Shown: piece after piece, positions 1-8,418 of the stretch | How positions within the stretch are numbered: position 1 is the first letter of the stretch | Layout of the letters: each line of letters begins with the position of its first letter | NCBI GenBank assembly: GCA_934691625.1 | Contig: CAKUTA010000006.1 | Location: 41,731 to 105,730, forward strand | From: an uncultured Bacteroidales bacterium | Lineage (GTDB): Bacteria; Bacteroidota; Bacteroidia; Bacteroidales; UBA932 | DNA: 64,000 nucleotides | Direction: 5' to 3' | Program-made: the position numbers and the translations under genes | Notes under the pieces: generated by a model | Seen by the model: the letters and a program-made list of their open reading frames with translations, nothing else | Database searches by the model: none | Told to the model about the DNA's origin: nothing

Positions 1-93
1 ATCATCCCTTACCTGAGCCAGAAGATGCTCCGAATCCACCTCATTCTTGGAGCAGCCCAATGTGACGACCTGAATTGTTTTCTTTTCAGGCAT
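1..93 (-). CDS. rimO: Ribosomal protein S12 methylthiotransferase RimO, N-terminal part only
   Basis: Only the first 31 codons lie in the window. They read MPEKKTIQVVTLGCSKNEVD and continue SEHLLAQVRDD. LGCSKNxVDSE is the start of the UPF0004 domain of RimO, the radical-SAM enzyme that adds a methylthio group to an aspartate of ribosomal protein S12; its cysteine binds one of the two Fe-S clusters. The start codon lies 1 nt after the stop of the DUF5606 gene, so it is the next gene of that leftward operon. MiaB shares the domain but usually has a different motif here, so RimO is preferred. Confidence 0.85.
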   Translation of the reverse strand, partial: MPEKKTIQVVTLGCSKNEVDSEHLLAQVRDD

Positions 94-94
94 A

Positions 95-544
95 TTATTC
101 ATTCACCTTATCGTCAGAAGCCTCTTCAGCCTCTGTCCCTGCCTCGTTCTCCTCTGCGAAGTCCAGAGATGCATAGTTCTTCAGCTCGTTGTACCATTCT
201 ACGACCTTCTTCATGTGGGAAACGTAGAAACGGTCAGCATCATAGTCAGGAATTGCCTTGGCAAACAGGGACTTGAGCTCATCTGAAGACGCCTTAGGTG
301 ACGGGGCATCAGCATCGCCCAGAACATCATGAAGCTTATGGAATACATCTTTAAGCTTCATCTCGCCTTCGCTTGTATAGATGGAAATATCAGCCAGTGT
401 GGTGATTCTGCTCTTCATGTCAAAGCAGGTTCTGCGCTTGTCAGACAATGCCTCCACGATCGCCCCGCTACGAGCCTGTGCGATGTAGTTGAACAGGCCG
501 TGCTGGCCTGAAACAGAAAGGATTCTTGCTAGATCCGTTTTCAT
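95..544 (-). CDS. DUF5606 domain protein
   Basis: This 149-residue soluble protein begins MKTDLARILSVSGQHGLFNY and has an acidic, low-complexity tail after about residue 128. The N-terminal half looks like a small beta domain (ILSVSG, GLFNYIAQARSGAIVEAL), and its sequence matches my memory of the Bacteroidota family DUF5606. No catalytic motif is visible and the function is unknown. It lies between coaE (26-nt gap) and rimO (1-nt gap), so it is probably cotranscribed with both. Confidence 0.8.
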   Translation of the reverse strand: MKTDLARILSVSGQHGLFNYIAQARSGAIVEALSDKRRTCFDMKSRITTLADISIYTSEGEMKLKDVFHKLHDVLGDADAPSPKASSDELKSLFAKAIPDYDADRFYVSHMKKVVEWYNELKNYASLDFAEENEAGTEAEEASDDKVNE

Positions 545-570
545 AATTCTATGAATTAAAATTAATTATA

Positions 571-1188
571 TTATCTCCTGGAAACAGCATTGAACACCTT
601 GTCCGCCGCAGCGGCGAGCTCAGATACCGTTCCGTTATTCTCTATTATATAGTCTGCCCTGGACATGTCCAGATGCTGGTTTCTTATGCGTTTTCTTACC
701 GCCTCGGCATCACATGCATCCCTGGCACACGCCCTCGCCACCCTGATACTATCCTCTGCATTGACCATCACCACAGCATCATAGATCCCGTCGAACAGCG
801 GCTTGTCCAATGCTATAGCCGATTCCATGCACACAAACGGCCTGTCCCCGGCATAGCCGCACCACTTCAGCCCGTCCAGGCTCCGTTCCCTCCATCCAAT
901 AAAATCCTTCAGCACAGCAGGATGCACGATAGCCTCCAGTATCTTCAGCTTCGCATTGTCGCTGAATATGACAGCTGCCAGAGCCTTTCTGTCAAAACGC
1001 CCCTGGCTATCCCTGAAAGACTGTCCAAGCCCGTTCTCCACCAATGCCCCCAGATCACCGTCATACAATGCCTTCGCCCTGCTGTCACTGTCATAAACAG
1101 GAACTCCCCTTCCTGACAGATATGAGGTCAATACGGATTTCCCGCTCCCGATTCCGCCGGTTATAAGTATGGTCAAGGCCTCAGTCAT
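571..1188 (-). CDS. coaE: Dephospho-CoA kinase
   Basis: CoaE phosphorylates dephospho-CoA in the last step of coenzyme A synthesis. The Walker A loop GGIGSGKS is at residues 11-18 of the chosen start, followed by the VPVYDSDSRAK segment typical of the family. The length of 205 residues is normal. I prefer the ATG at 1188 over the upstream one at 1206 because it puts the P-loop at the usual distance and gives an ATGA overlap with the stop of the ybbR-like gene, which implies translational coupling. Confidence 0.93.
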   Translation of the reverse strand: MTEALTILITGGIGSGKSVLTSYLSGRGVPVYDSDSRAKALYDGDLGALVENGLGQSFRDSQGRFDRKALAAVIFSDNAKLKILEAIVHPAVLKDFIGWRERSLDGLKWCGYAGDRPFVCMESAIALDKPLFDGIYDAVVMVNAEDSIRVARACARDACDAEAVRKRIRNQHLDMSRADYIIENNGTVSELAAAADKVFNAVSRR

Positions 1189-2159
1189 CTCACACTCTCC
1201 ATACAATCAAAGACCTGCGGCTCCACAGCGTAGCTTATTACGCCCGACGGAAGCGAATCCAGATGCGGAATGCATTGCCCCTCCAGCGAAGCCGCGAAAT
1301 CATGGTAATCCACATGTAGCTGTGCACTCTCAGACGGATCCTGCGTTACGGGGAAAGTGCACCTGAAGCGAACAACCGCAGATGACGGATAGACGATAAG
1401 TGTCTTCCCCTTAGGCACGTTGTCAGTAAACACCGGAAGTGTCCGGCATATCTCCACATAACGGGAGACAGCCATGCTGTATGTCACGGTCTCATCCGAT
1501 ATCCGTACCCCTTTTATCCTGTCAAGCCTGGCCTGGCCGTGGGCAGAGGCTGTAAGATTGTTCAGTCCTAGAGATTCTGTATAGACCCTGTCTATGCTGG
1601 CAAGATGGAAAGGTTCGCCATATATGGTGACAGAATCAGGTGACACACGGATATCGCCGACATTGATATACTGTGGGGCGAAACTCATAGAATAGACAGC
1701 CTGGACAGGTACCCGCTTATGGTTCTCATAAGGGAAGCGGAACATCAGCGTATCCGTAAGAAATGCCTCAATCTTGGCGCCATTTCCGAGCAGCTGGTTT
1801 GCATACCTGTTCAGGTCGTCGCCGGTAACATAGTAATATTCATCTCCGCGCGGATGCATATCCGACGAGGAAAACGTGACTGTTACAGGCGCCCGCCGCT
1901 CTGAATGCTCCAGGGATATAAGTCCGAATCCCCTTGCACGGCACCTTGCCAGGACCACAGTGGAATTGGAAGATCTGTAGGCATGCCCACGGATATCGCA
2001 CTGTGCCTGTACCGGTATGCGGACCAGCTCCGAATAGTTGAGCGAAAGGTTATGGATAAGCCATATACCATAAGCCAGCAGGAGAGAGACAATAAATAAT
2101 TTTGCATCCCTCCCGCTGATATTCAGAGTCTTCGATATTTTTCCGAACAAGTCTCGCAT
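1185..2159 (-). CDS. YbbR/CdaR-like membrane-anchored protein
   Basis: This 324-residue protein has one N-terminal membrane helix (about residues 21-40, LFIVSLLLAYGIWLIHNLSL) and then beta-rich repeats of the YbbR type (VPVQAVYSM, VSPDSVTIYGEP). In Firmicutes YbbR (CdaR) regulates the diadenylate cyclase CdaA, but no cdaA is present here. It sits between yajC and coaE, a gene order I recall from other Bacteroidales. The role here is inferred only as an envelope protein. Confidence 0.8.
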   Translation of the reverse strand: MRDLFGKISKTLNISGRDAKLFIVSLLLAYGIWLIHNLSLNYSELVRIPVQAQCDIRGHAYRSSNSTVVLARCRARGFGLISLEHSERRAPVTVTFSSSDMHPRGDEYYYVTGDDLNRYANQLLGNGAKIEAFLTDTLMFRFPYENHKRVPVQAVYSMSFAPQYINVGDIRVSPDSVTIYGEPFHLASIDRVYTESLGLNNLTASAHGQARLDRIKGVRISDETVTYSMAVSRYVEICRTLPVFTDNVPKGKTLIVYPSSAVVRFRCTFPVTQDPSESAQLHVDYHDFAASLEGQCIPHLDSLPSGVISYAVEPQVFDCMESVR

Positions 2160-2178
2160 AGCCCGGAATCTGATAAGA

Positions 2179-2496
2179 TTACTGCTGCTGTGTCTCGGAG
2201 AAATCCTTTACGAGTGAATTTCTATCGACTTTCAGCTTGGTGTCGCCATCTACCTTGATAAGGACTGTCTTGTCTTTCAGTTCCTCTACGACACCATAGA
2301 TTCCACCGATGGTCACGACCTTGTCTCCTTTCTTGAGGGCATTACGGAATTTCTCGAGTTCCTTCTGCTGCTTGCGCTGCGGACGGATCATGAAGAACCA
2401 CATAACAACGAAGATAAGGATGAGCATCAGCCACATAGACCAGCCGCCCCCTTGTGGTGCAGGCTGTGCCTGAAGAATGAGTGTAAGAATATTCAT
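2179..2496 (-). CDS. yajC: Preprotein translocase subunit YajC
   Basis: YajC is the small membrane partner of SecDF in protein export. The protein has a short periplasmic N-terminus, one membrane helix (about residues 19-37) ending in the diagnostic MIRPQRKQQKE, and a cytoplasmic YajC domain with GDKVVTIGGIYGVVEEL. I chose the start MNILTLILQAQ, two codons after the first in-frame ATG, by comparison with remembered Bacteroides homologues. It lies 19 nt upstream of the ybbR-like gene. Confidence 0.93.
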   Translation of the reverse strand: MNILTLILQAQPAPQGGGWSMWLMLILIFVVMWFFMIRPQRKQQKELEKFRNALKKGDKVVTIGGIYGVVEELKDKTVLIKVDGDTKLKVDRNSLVKDFSETQQQ

Positions 2497-2517
2497 TTTC
2501 AATTCAAGTTATATATA

Positions 2518-2546
2518 CAAATATAATATAAAAAAGCGTACCACAA
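2518..2546 (-). promoter_or_regulatory. Probable internal promoter before yajC
   Basis: On the minus strand a TATATTTG box (2518-2525) is preceded by TTG (2544-2546) with an 18-bp spacer. This is close to the Bacteroidota consensus TTG-N19-20-TAnnTTTG. It would let yajC-ybbR-coaE be transcribed independently of nusB. Confidence 0.5.
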
Positions 2547-2563
2547 AATGCAGTCCAATGCTA

Positions 2564-3535
2564 TTATGCAAGGCCGGCACCCTTCTTGACGATTTTGCCT
2601 TCCTCCACAAGCCTTGAAATCAGCTTGTCCAGCAGACCGTTGACAAAAGAACTGCTCTTCGGAAGACTGTAGAACTTGGAAATCTCAACATATTCGTTCA
2701 TTGTCACCTTCAGAGGAATCTCCGGAAAGCTCTCCGCCTCAGCCAGGCCCAGAACGACAAGCGCAATATCTGAAGAGTTGAGCCTGTCGGATTCCCATCC
2801 CTTCACAGACTCGGAGATAAGGTTGAAATAGTCCTCATATCCCGCAAATGCATTCTTGAGAAGCCTTGTGACGAACACCTTATCGCTCTGCACATCGGCT
2901 GCAGGGTTCTTTTTCTTGAGCATGTCGCTCTGATACAGTTCTGGAAGATGCCATGGCCTGCCTGCCGCAAAATCCTCCATAGTACGGCAGCAGAATGTCA
3001 GTGAATATGCAAGATCGTCTATCCAATATATGGACTTGTCCTCAAGGATGGCGGCAAGCTGCGGATTGCCAACGAACTCGTTCTCGAAAATCTTTATGAA
3101 GAGCCTGCAGTCCTCTTTAAGGGACCGGTCTTCGGATTCCATATATCTCTGGAAATATTTCTTTTCCTTCATCGAATCCAGGACGGACTTCACCAGAAGG
3201 TCGTATGGTTCCCATGACAATCCCTTACGAGCCAGAAGTTTCTGGAAATCAGGATCATTATCCAGTATCGGGGCAACTTTATTCTCGGCAAACTTCATGT
3301 TCGGGTTCAGATCCTCATCCGTAGGGTTGAACTTGGTACGTGCCAGCTCTATCCTGTTGCGGGCTTCCTTCGTAAGCGGAGATATGATGGCAAGCATGAA
3401 CAGGTACAAGTCGCGCGTAGCCTCACAAGAACGGTCCAGCTCATACATCGCATCATCCAGTGTCATCTTTCCGGTCACCGCATATCCATACAGCACCTTG
3501 AAAGCCTTCATTCTCAAAATTCTTCTCCCTAGCAT
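2564..3535 (-). CDS. nusB: Transcription antitermination factor NusB, long Bacteroidota form
   Basis: NusB binds boxA RNA with NusE (S10) and supports antitermination in rRNA operons. The first residues, MLGRRILRMKAFKVLYGYA, and the C-terminal half (DIALVVLGLAEAESFPEIPLKVTMNEYVEISKFYS) match the NusB fold, with the final helices marked by SSSFVNGLLDKL. At 323 residues it is about twice the E. coli length; the extra middle segment is usual in Bacteroidota. A TATCTTTG box at 3558-3565 on the minus strand, 23 nt upstream, could be its -7 element. It probably heads the leftward operon. Confidence 0.9.
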   Translation of the reverse strand: MLGRRILRMKAFKVLYGYAVTGKMTLDDAMYELDRSCEATRDLYLFMLAIISPLTKEARNRIELARTKFNPTDEDLNPNMKFAENKVAPILDNDPDFQKLLARKGLSWEPYDLLVKSVLDSMKEKKYFQRYMESEDRSLKEDCRLFIKIFENEFVGNPQLAAILEDKSIYWIDDLAYSLTFCCRTMEDFAAGRPWHLPELYQSDMLKKKNPAADVQSDKVFVTRLLKNAFAGYEDYFNLISESVKGWESDRLNSSDIALVVLGLAEAESFPEIPLKVTMNEYVEISKFYSLPKSSSFVNGLLDKLISRLVEEGKIVKKGAGLA

Positions 3536-3687
3536 AGTATTTTTCTCAAAAATTTCTCAAAGATACTATCATTTTTCAGAATTATTCTTAAATTTGATAA
3601 ATAATCATGCAAACAGGGCAATGGAGATACAGACCTGGAAGCGTGCGGAATCTATAATGATTTGTTTAAATAAACATTCAGGGAGAT

Positions 3688-4053
3688 ATGTATAACGATG
3701 ATTACGAGGGAGGATACTCCCATGACCGCTCCGGGGATGAGATTTATTCCAGACCTGTAAGAGCCGGCAAGAGGACTTATTTCTTCGATGTCAAATCGAC
3801 AAAGGGGAACAATGACTTCTACCTTACAATAACTGAAAGCAAGAGAAAAGTCGAGCAGGACGGCCGATATATCTATGACAAGCACAAGATCTTCCTATAC
3901 AAGGAGGATTTCGAGAAATTCGCTGAAGGACTCGACGATGCTGTCGCCTATATAAAGGCAAGACTTAAAGGAGACAATGTCCCTTCTCCAAGGGAAGAGG
4001 CTTCTGAAGACTCTACAGAGGAATCTCCAGCTCAGGATTCAGACATGTTCTAG
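3688..4053 (+). CDS. DUF3276 / PUR-alpha-like protein
   Basis: The protein has 121 residues. The core RTYFFDVKSTKGNNDFYLTI, followed by HKIFLYKEDFEKFAEGLDDA, matches the DUF3276 family of Bacteroidota, which resembles the PUR repeat of eukaryotic PUR-alpha nucleic-acid-binding proteins. The C-terminal 20 residues are acidic and probably disordered. It is divergent from nusB and is followed by a strong terminator, so it is probably monocistronic. Nucleic-acid binding is inferred from the family. Confidence 0.85.
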   Translation: MYNDDYEGGYSHDRSGDEIYSRPVRAGKRTYFFDVKSTKGNNDFYLTITESKRKVEQDGRYIYDKHKIFLYKEDFEKFAEGLDDAVAYIKARLKGDNVPSPREEASEDSTEESPAQDSDMF

Positions 4054-4076
4054 TCCTGGCTGAACTGGGTAATATC

Positions 4077-4104
4077 GCGGCTGACCGGAAAACCGGCCGG
4101 CCGC
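4077..4104 (+). terminator. Hairpin terminator after the DUF3276 gene
   Basis: GCGGC and GCCGC (ends of the element) pair around an inner CCGG/CCGG stem with an AAAA loop. A T-rich tract (TTGTTTTCTC) follows. It starts 24 nt after the stop codon. Confidence 0.7.
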
Positions 4105-4155
4105 TTGTTTTCTCTGATTGTACAGGCACGTTTTTCGTAAATCAAAATAAATCGT

Positions 4156-4163
4156 TACATTTG
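4156..4163 (+). promoter_or_regulatory. Probable -7 element of the amidohydrolase operon
   Basis: TACATTTG matches TAnnTTTG. It lies 25 nt before the ATG at 4189, downstream of the DUF3276 terminator. The -33 region is T-rich (GTTTTTCG) but lacks a perfect TTG at the ideal distance. Confidence 0.5.
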
Positions 4164-4188
4164 GGGACTTATATAAAAATAAAAACAA

Positions 4189-5469
4189 ATGACCTCTATA
4201 TTACTGAAGAATATAAGCTGTAACGGGATCCTGTCCGATATCTATATCGAGGGAACCAGGATAAAGCGAATAATGCCCGTAGGCAGCACTGGAGGGACGG
4301 GAGACTGCCGAATCGCCTCCGGAGTGGAAGTGATGGACTGCGAAGGGAAGACAGCTGTGCCGGGATTCATCAATATGCATACACATGCTGCAATGTCCCT
4401 TATGCGCGGTACCGGAGAAGATGTGGTATTCGCGGACTGGATCAGGGATATATGGGAGATGGAGACCAGGATTGATGCGGATTTCGTCTATTGGGGAACC
4501 AAGGTAGCCTGTCTCGAAATGATAAAGACCGGAACCACCACCTTCAATGACCAGTACTGGTACTCCCCATACGCCAGACGTGCAGCCATAGAGATGGGCA
4601 TCCGCCCTGTCATATCGTACGTGGCTATCGACCACAATGACAAGGAGGAGTGCGAGTGCCAGAAGGAGAAATGCACCCAGGCATACGTGGATTCGCTTGA
4701 CGTGAAAGACGGAGGAATCTTCGAGATGGCATTCCACGCAATCTATTCCACAAGCGAGGAGCTGATGTGCTGGGTATCAGAATTTGCGAAAAAGCATAAT
4801 CTGAAACTGCATATACATCTTTGCGAGACTGAAAAGGAAGTCCTTGACTGCAAGGCTGCACATGGAGGGCTTACTCCGGTGGAATACCTCGACAGGCTCG
4901 GGATTCTGGACCGTAATGTCCTCGCGGCGCACACATTGTGGCTCACTGACAATGACATCGAGATCCTGGGAAAGCACCATGTGAGCTGCGTGCACAACAT
5001 AAACTCCAACACCAAGCTTGCATCCGGCTACAAGTTCAGATACAATGAGCTGCGCGATGCCGGAGCCAACGTCTGCATCGGCACGGACGGCTGCGCATCA
5101 TCGAATAACCTCGATATGCTCGAAGCCATGAAGACTGCTGCATTGTTCCAGAAAGCATGGCGAAATGATCCTAAGGCTCTGCCACTTAACGAGCTGATAT
5201 CACTTGCCACCGTCAATGGAGCAAAAGCATTGGGGCTTGATACTGGCGTACTTGAAGAAGGCAAGATTGCCGACATCCTCATTGTCAATACCGAGAACTC
5301 GTTCTTCGTCTCGCCAGGAAGCTTCCTGTCCAACCTTATCTATTCGGCACACAGCGACTGCATAGAATACATGATAGCCGGCGGCAAGTTCGTGATGAGG
5401 AACAGGAAAGTCAAGGATGAGGCGCAGATAATAGCCAATGCGCAGGAGCAGCTTGTAAAAATCATCTAA
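4189..5469 (+). CDS. Amidohydrolase, probable 5-methylthioadenosine/S-adenosylhomocysteine deaminase
   Basis: This 426-residue metal-dependent hydrolase has a TIM-barrel layout. It shows [13 protein letters not shown] (metal ligands H64 and H66), [17 protein letters not shown] and, near residue 300, [12 protein letters not shown] with the catalytic aspartate. This pattern is that of the MTA/SAH deaminase and chlorohydrolase group, which deaminates adenosyl compounds to inosyl ones. A purine nucleoside phosphorylase gene starts 13 nt downstream, which fits a purine-salvage operon. Guanine deaminase and other aminohydrolases are alternatives, because substrate cannot be read from the motifs alone. 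Confidence 0.82.
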   Translation: MTSILLKNISCNGILSDIYIEGTRIKRIMPVGSTGGTGDCRIASGVEVMDCEGKTAVPGFINMHTHAAMSLMRGTGEDVVFADWIRDIWEMETRIDADFVYWGTKVACLEMIKTGTTTFNDQYWYSPYARRAAIEMGIRPVISYVAIDHNDKEECECQKEKCTQAYVDSLDVKDGGIFEMAFHAIYSTSEELMCWVSEFAKKHNLKLHIHLCETEKEVLDCKAAHGGLTPVEYLDRLGILDRNVLAAHTLWLTDNDIEILGKHHVSCVHNINSNTKLASGYKFRYNELRDAGANVCIGTDGCASSNNLDMLEAMKTAALFQKAWRNDPKALPLNELISLATVNGAKALGLDTGVLEEGKIADILIVNTENSFFVSPGSFLSNLIYSAHSDCIEYMIAGGKFVMRNRKVKDEAQIIANAQEQLVKII

Positions 5470-5482
5470 ATCAATATTATAC

Positions 5483-6310
5483 ATGGATCCAAGAGCAGAA
5501 AAAATTTTCAAGGCAGCGGACTTTGTAAAGGAGCGCCTTGACGGAAAAGTTCCTGTTGCAGGAATTGTACTGGGAAGCGGTCTTGGCAAACTTGCAGACA
5601 AGATACAGAACCCGATAATCATCCACTACAAGGACATTCCAGGATTTCCGGTATCAACGGCGATAGGACACAAGGGAAATTTCATCGCCGGCGAGCTGGG
5701 AGGCAAGTTCGTAATAGCCATGCAGGGACGTATCCATTATTATGAAGGATACCCGATGGAGATGGTCACGCTGCCTATCCGTGTGATGAAAGTGCTTGGC
5801 ATCAGCTACCTGTTCGTCTCGAATGCCGCTGGCGGTATCAATTTTGATTTCCGTGTAGGCGACCTGATGATCATCAAGGATCACATCAATATGCTTCCTA
5901 ACCCGCTCATCGGCCCTAATCTGGATGAGTTCGGTCCAAGGTTTCCTGACATGACTCATCCATACGACGCCGCACTTATCGCCAAGGCGAAGGAAATCGC
6001 AGCTGAAGAAGGCATTGAACTGCACGAAGGTGTGTATATTGCCGGTACAGGCCCGTCCTACGAGACTCCTGCCGAATGGCATTTCTTCAGGACAGTAGGC
6101 GCAGATGCCGCCGGCATGAGCACCGTTCCGGAGGTCATCGTGGCAAGACATTCAGGCATACCGGTCTTCGGCATGTCCGTGATCACGAATGCTGCACAGA
6201 AGGAGTTCTCAGCCGACTATAAGAATGACGGGGATGACGTTGTGAAGGCAGCAGATGCGGCAGCGGGGAAAATGACATTGCTTTTCTCCAGAATTATAGA
6301 ATCATTATAA
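5483..6310 (+). CDS. Purine nucleoside phosphorylase (trimeric PNP family)
   Basis: The enzyme splits purine nucleosides with phosphate to a free base and ribose-1-phosphate. Visible family motifs are GSGLG (residues 31-35, phosphate binding), [30 protein letters not shown] and [12 protein letters not shown], the last carrying purine-site residues. The length of 275 residues is normal for the trimeric class. It forms an operon with the upstream amidohydrolase. The substrate (inosine, guanosine or xanthosine) cannot be decided from sequence. Confidence 0.92.
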   Translation: MDPRAEKIFKAADFVKERLDGKVPVAGIVLGSGLGKLADKIQNPIIIHYKDIPGFPVSTAIGHKGNFIAGELGGKFVIAMQGRIHYYEGYPMEMVTLPIRVMKVLGISYLFVSNAAGGINFDFRVGDLMIIKDHINMLPNPLIGPNLDEFGPRFPDMTHPYDAALIAKAKEIAAEEGIELHEGVYIAGTGPSYETPAEWHFFRTVGADAAGMSTVPEVIVARHSGIPVFGMSVITNAAQKEFSADYKNDGDDVVKAADAAAGKMTLLFSRIIESL

Positions 6311-6324
6311 AAACAGATTTCATG

Positions 6325-6367
6325 CAATGGCATCCGCGGAACATACCCGGATGTCATTGTCATTTTT
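6325..6367 (+). terminator. Terminator between PNP and NAD synthetase
   Basis: CAATGGCATCCG (6325-6336) pairs with CGGATGTCATTG (6348-6359) over 12 positions, then a T run follows (6362-6367). It lies inside the N-terminal extension of the longest possible nadE reading frame, which argues that nadE really starts at 6379. Confidence 0.7.
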
Positions 6368-6378
6368 TACAGACATAT

Positions 6379-8418
6379 ATGGATTTTGGATTTATCAGAG
6401 TTGCGGCGGCTGTGCCAAGAGTGAAGGTTGCCGATGTGGATGCAAACGTGGACGAGATATGCAGGCTTGTGGAACAGGCCGAGAATGACAATGTCTCCAT
6501 TCTTGCTTTTCCGGAGCTTTCAATAACGGGATATACCTGCGGAGACCTGTTCGGACAGGAGCTGCTCATCCGCAAGGCCGAGGACGGGATCAGGAGGCTG
6601 AAGGCTTTCTCCAGAGGAAAGGCCGTCACCATAGTTGCAGGAGTCCCTGTCAGAGTCAATGCTTCCATATACAACTGCGCAGCTGTGATCCACAATGGCT
6701 CCCTACGCGGACTTGTGCCTAAGATCCACCTTCCTTCTTATAATGAATACTATGAATCGCGATGGTTTTCAAGCGGTTCCGATTTTCTTTACAAGGCGGA
6801 CAATGCGGCTGCGCCTCTCTATGACGATGCCAAGAATTGCAGCACTCCATGCGCCGGAGCTGAAATCGTATATGCCGGATATAAAGTCAATGTCTATCCG
6901 AACCTGCTGTTTACGGCAGGACGCGGAACTTTCGCCGTGGAAATCTGCGAAGACCTGTGGACACCCATTCCGCCGTCCTCGCACCATGCCCTGGCAGGAG
7001 CGAACATCATTGTGAACCTGTCAGCAAGCAACGAGATCCTCATGAAGCACATATACCGCAAGCAGCTTGTAAGCCAGCAGTCCGCAAGGACAATATCCGC
7101 ATACATATACTGCTCATGCGGCTATGGTGAATCCACCCAGGATGTAGTGTATGCAGGCTCATCTCTCATCTATGAGAACGGAAGCCTCATGGCGGAGAAC
7201 GAGAGATTCTCGATGAGCCCTGGAATGATATCGGCGGACATTGATATAGACAAGCTGAAGATTCTCAGGCAAAAGGAAACCACATTCCACGCCTTCTCCC
7301 CTGACGGGACTACAGATGGTGCAGATGCCAGGAGATATGTCAGGATTCCTTCAGGAGATGGTGCCGCCACTGATTTCGGCATGGAGCTGCGGAGACATGT
7401 TGAAGCCCATCCATTCGTTCCAGGTGAACCGGCAGAACGTGACGTACGATGCCGCGAAATCACGGCGATACAAGTCGCAGGACTCGCCACCCGTCTGGCT
7501 CATATCAACTCCAGAACGGCAGTAATAGGCATTTCAGGAGGTCTAGACAGCACTTTGGCGCTGCTCGTGACTGTCCTGGCATTCGACAAGCTGGGATGGG
7601 ACAGGAAACGCATCATCGGAATAACAATGCCCGGCCTCGGGACGACAGCCCGCACACACTCCAACGCAGCTGACCTCATGGACGAGCTGGGAGTGACATC
7701 ACTTGAGATTCCTATCGGGAAGGCTGTCGCACAGCACTTCAAGGATATCGGACAGGACCCGCAGATGCAGGATGTCACATACGAGAATTCGCAGGCACGT
7801 GAACGCACCCAGATTCTTATGGATGTGGCAAACAAGGAGAACGGGATTGTCGTAGGTACAGGTGACCTGTCGGAACTGGCGCTTGGCTGGGCGACATATA
7901 ATGGCGACCACATGTCCATGTACGCAGTGAATGCGAGCATCCCGAAGACCCTGGTGAAATACCTGGTAGGCTGGGCGGCGGACAATCATTTCGCAACCAT
8001 GGGCAATACTGGACAACGTTCTGTGCATGAGATACTTATGGATATCATAGACACACCTATAAGCCCTGAACTCAAGCCTGCAGACGAGAACGGGGACATT
8101 GCACAGAAAACGGAAGACCTCGTGGGGCCTTACGAACTCCACGATTTCTTCCTGTACAACATCTTCCGTTTCGGATTCGCTCCATCGAAAGTCTATTTCC
8201 TTGCGAAGAAGGCATTTGCAGGCATCTACAATGACGACGTCATCCTGAAATGGCTGGACACCTTCGTAAGAAGATTCTTCGCACAGCAGTTCAAGCGCTC
8301 ATGTCTGCCTGACTGTCCGAAAGTAGGTTCAGTATCACTGTCCCCCAGAGGCGACTGGAGAATGCCTTCAGATGCATGGAGGACAATGTTCCTTAATGAC
8401 CTTGACGGGCTGCGCTGA
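6379..8418 (+). CDS. nadE: Glutamine-dependent NAD+ synthetase
   Basis: NadE makes NAD from nicotinate adenine dinucleotide using ATP and ammonia. The N-terminal half is a nitrilase-type glutaminase with the triad Glu in FPELSITGYTCGD, Lys in PKIHLPSYNEYYE and Cys in VEICEDLW. The C-terminal half is the synthetase with the ATP pyrophosphatase loop GISGGLDST, and later GTGDLSELALGW. I chose the ATG at 6379 (679 residues) because homology starts at FIRVAAAVPR and a terminator precedes it. Its last 26 nt overlap the convergent lpd gene. Confidence 0.95.
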   Translation: MDFGFIRVAAAVPRVKVADVDANVDEICRLVEQAENDNVSILAFPELSITGYTCGDLFGQELLIRKAEDGIRRLKAFSRGKAVTIVAGVPVRVNASIYNCAAVIHNGSLRGLVPKIHLPSYNEYYESRWFSSGSDFLYKADNAAAPLYDDAKNCSTPCAGAEIVYAGYKVNVYPNLLFTAGRGTFAVEICEDLWTPIPPSSHHALAGANIIVNLSASNEILMKHIYRKQLVSQQSARTISAYIYCSCGYGESTQDVVYAGSSLIYENGSLMAENERFSMSPGMISADIDIDKLKILRQKETTFHAFSPDGTTDGADARRYVRIPSGDGAATDFGMELRRHVEAHPFVPGEPAERDVRCREITAIQVAGLATRLAHINSRTAVIGISGGLDSTLALLVTVLAFDKLGWDRKRIIGITMPGLGTTARTHSNAADLMDELGVTSLEIPIGKAVAQHFKDIGQDPQMQDVTYENSQARERTQILMDVANKENGIVVGTGDLSELALGWATYNGDHMSMYAVNASIPKTLVKYLVGWAADNHFATMGNTGQRSVHEILMDIIDTPISPELKPADENGDIAQKTEDLVGPYELHDFFLYNIFRFGFAPSKVYFLAKKAFAGIYNDDVILKWLDTFVRRFFAQQFKRSCLPDCPKVGSVSLSPRGDWRMPSDAWRTMFLNDLDGLR

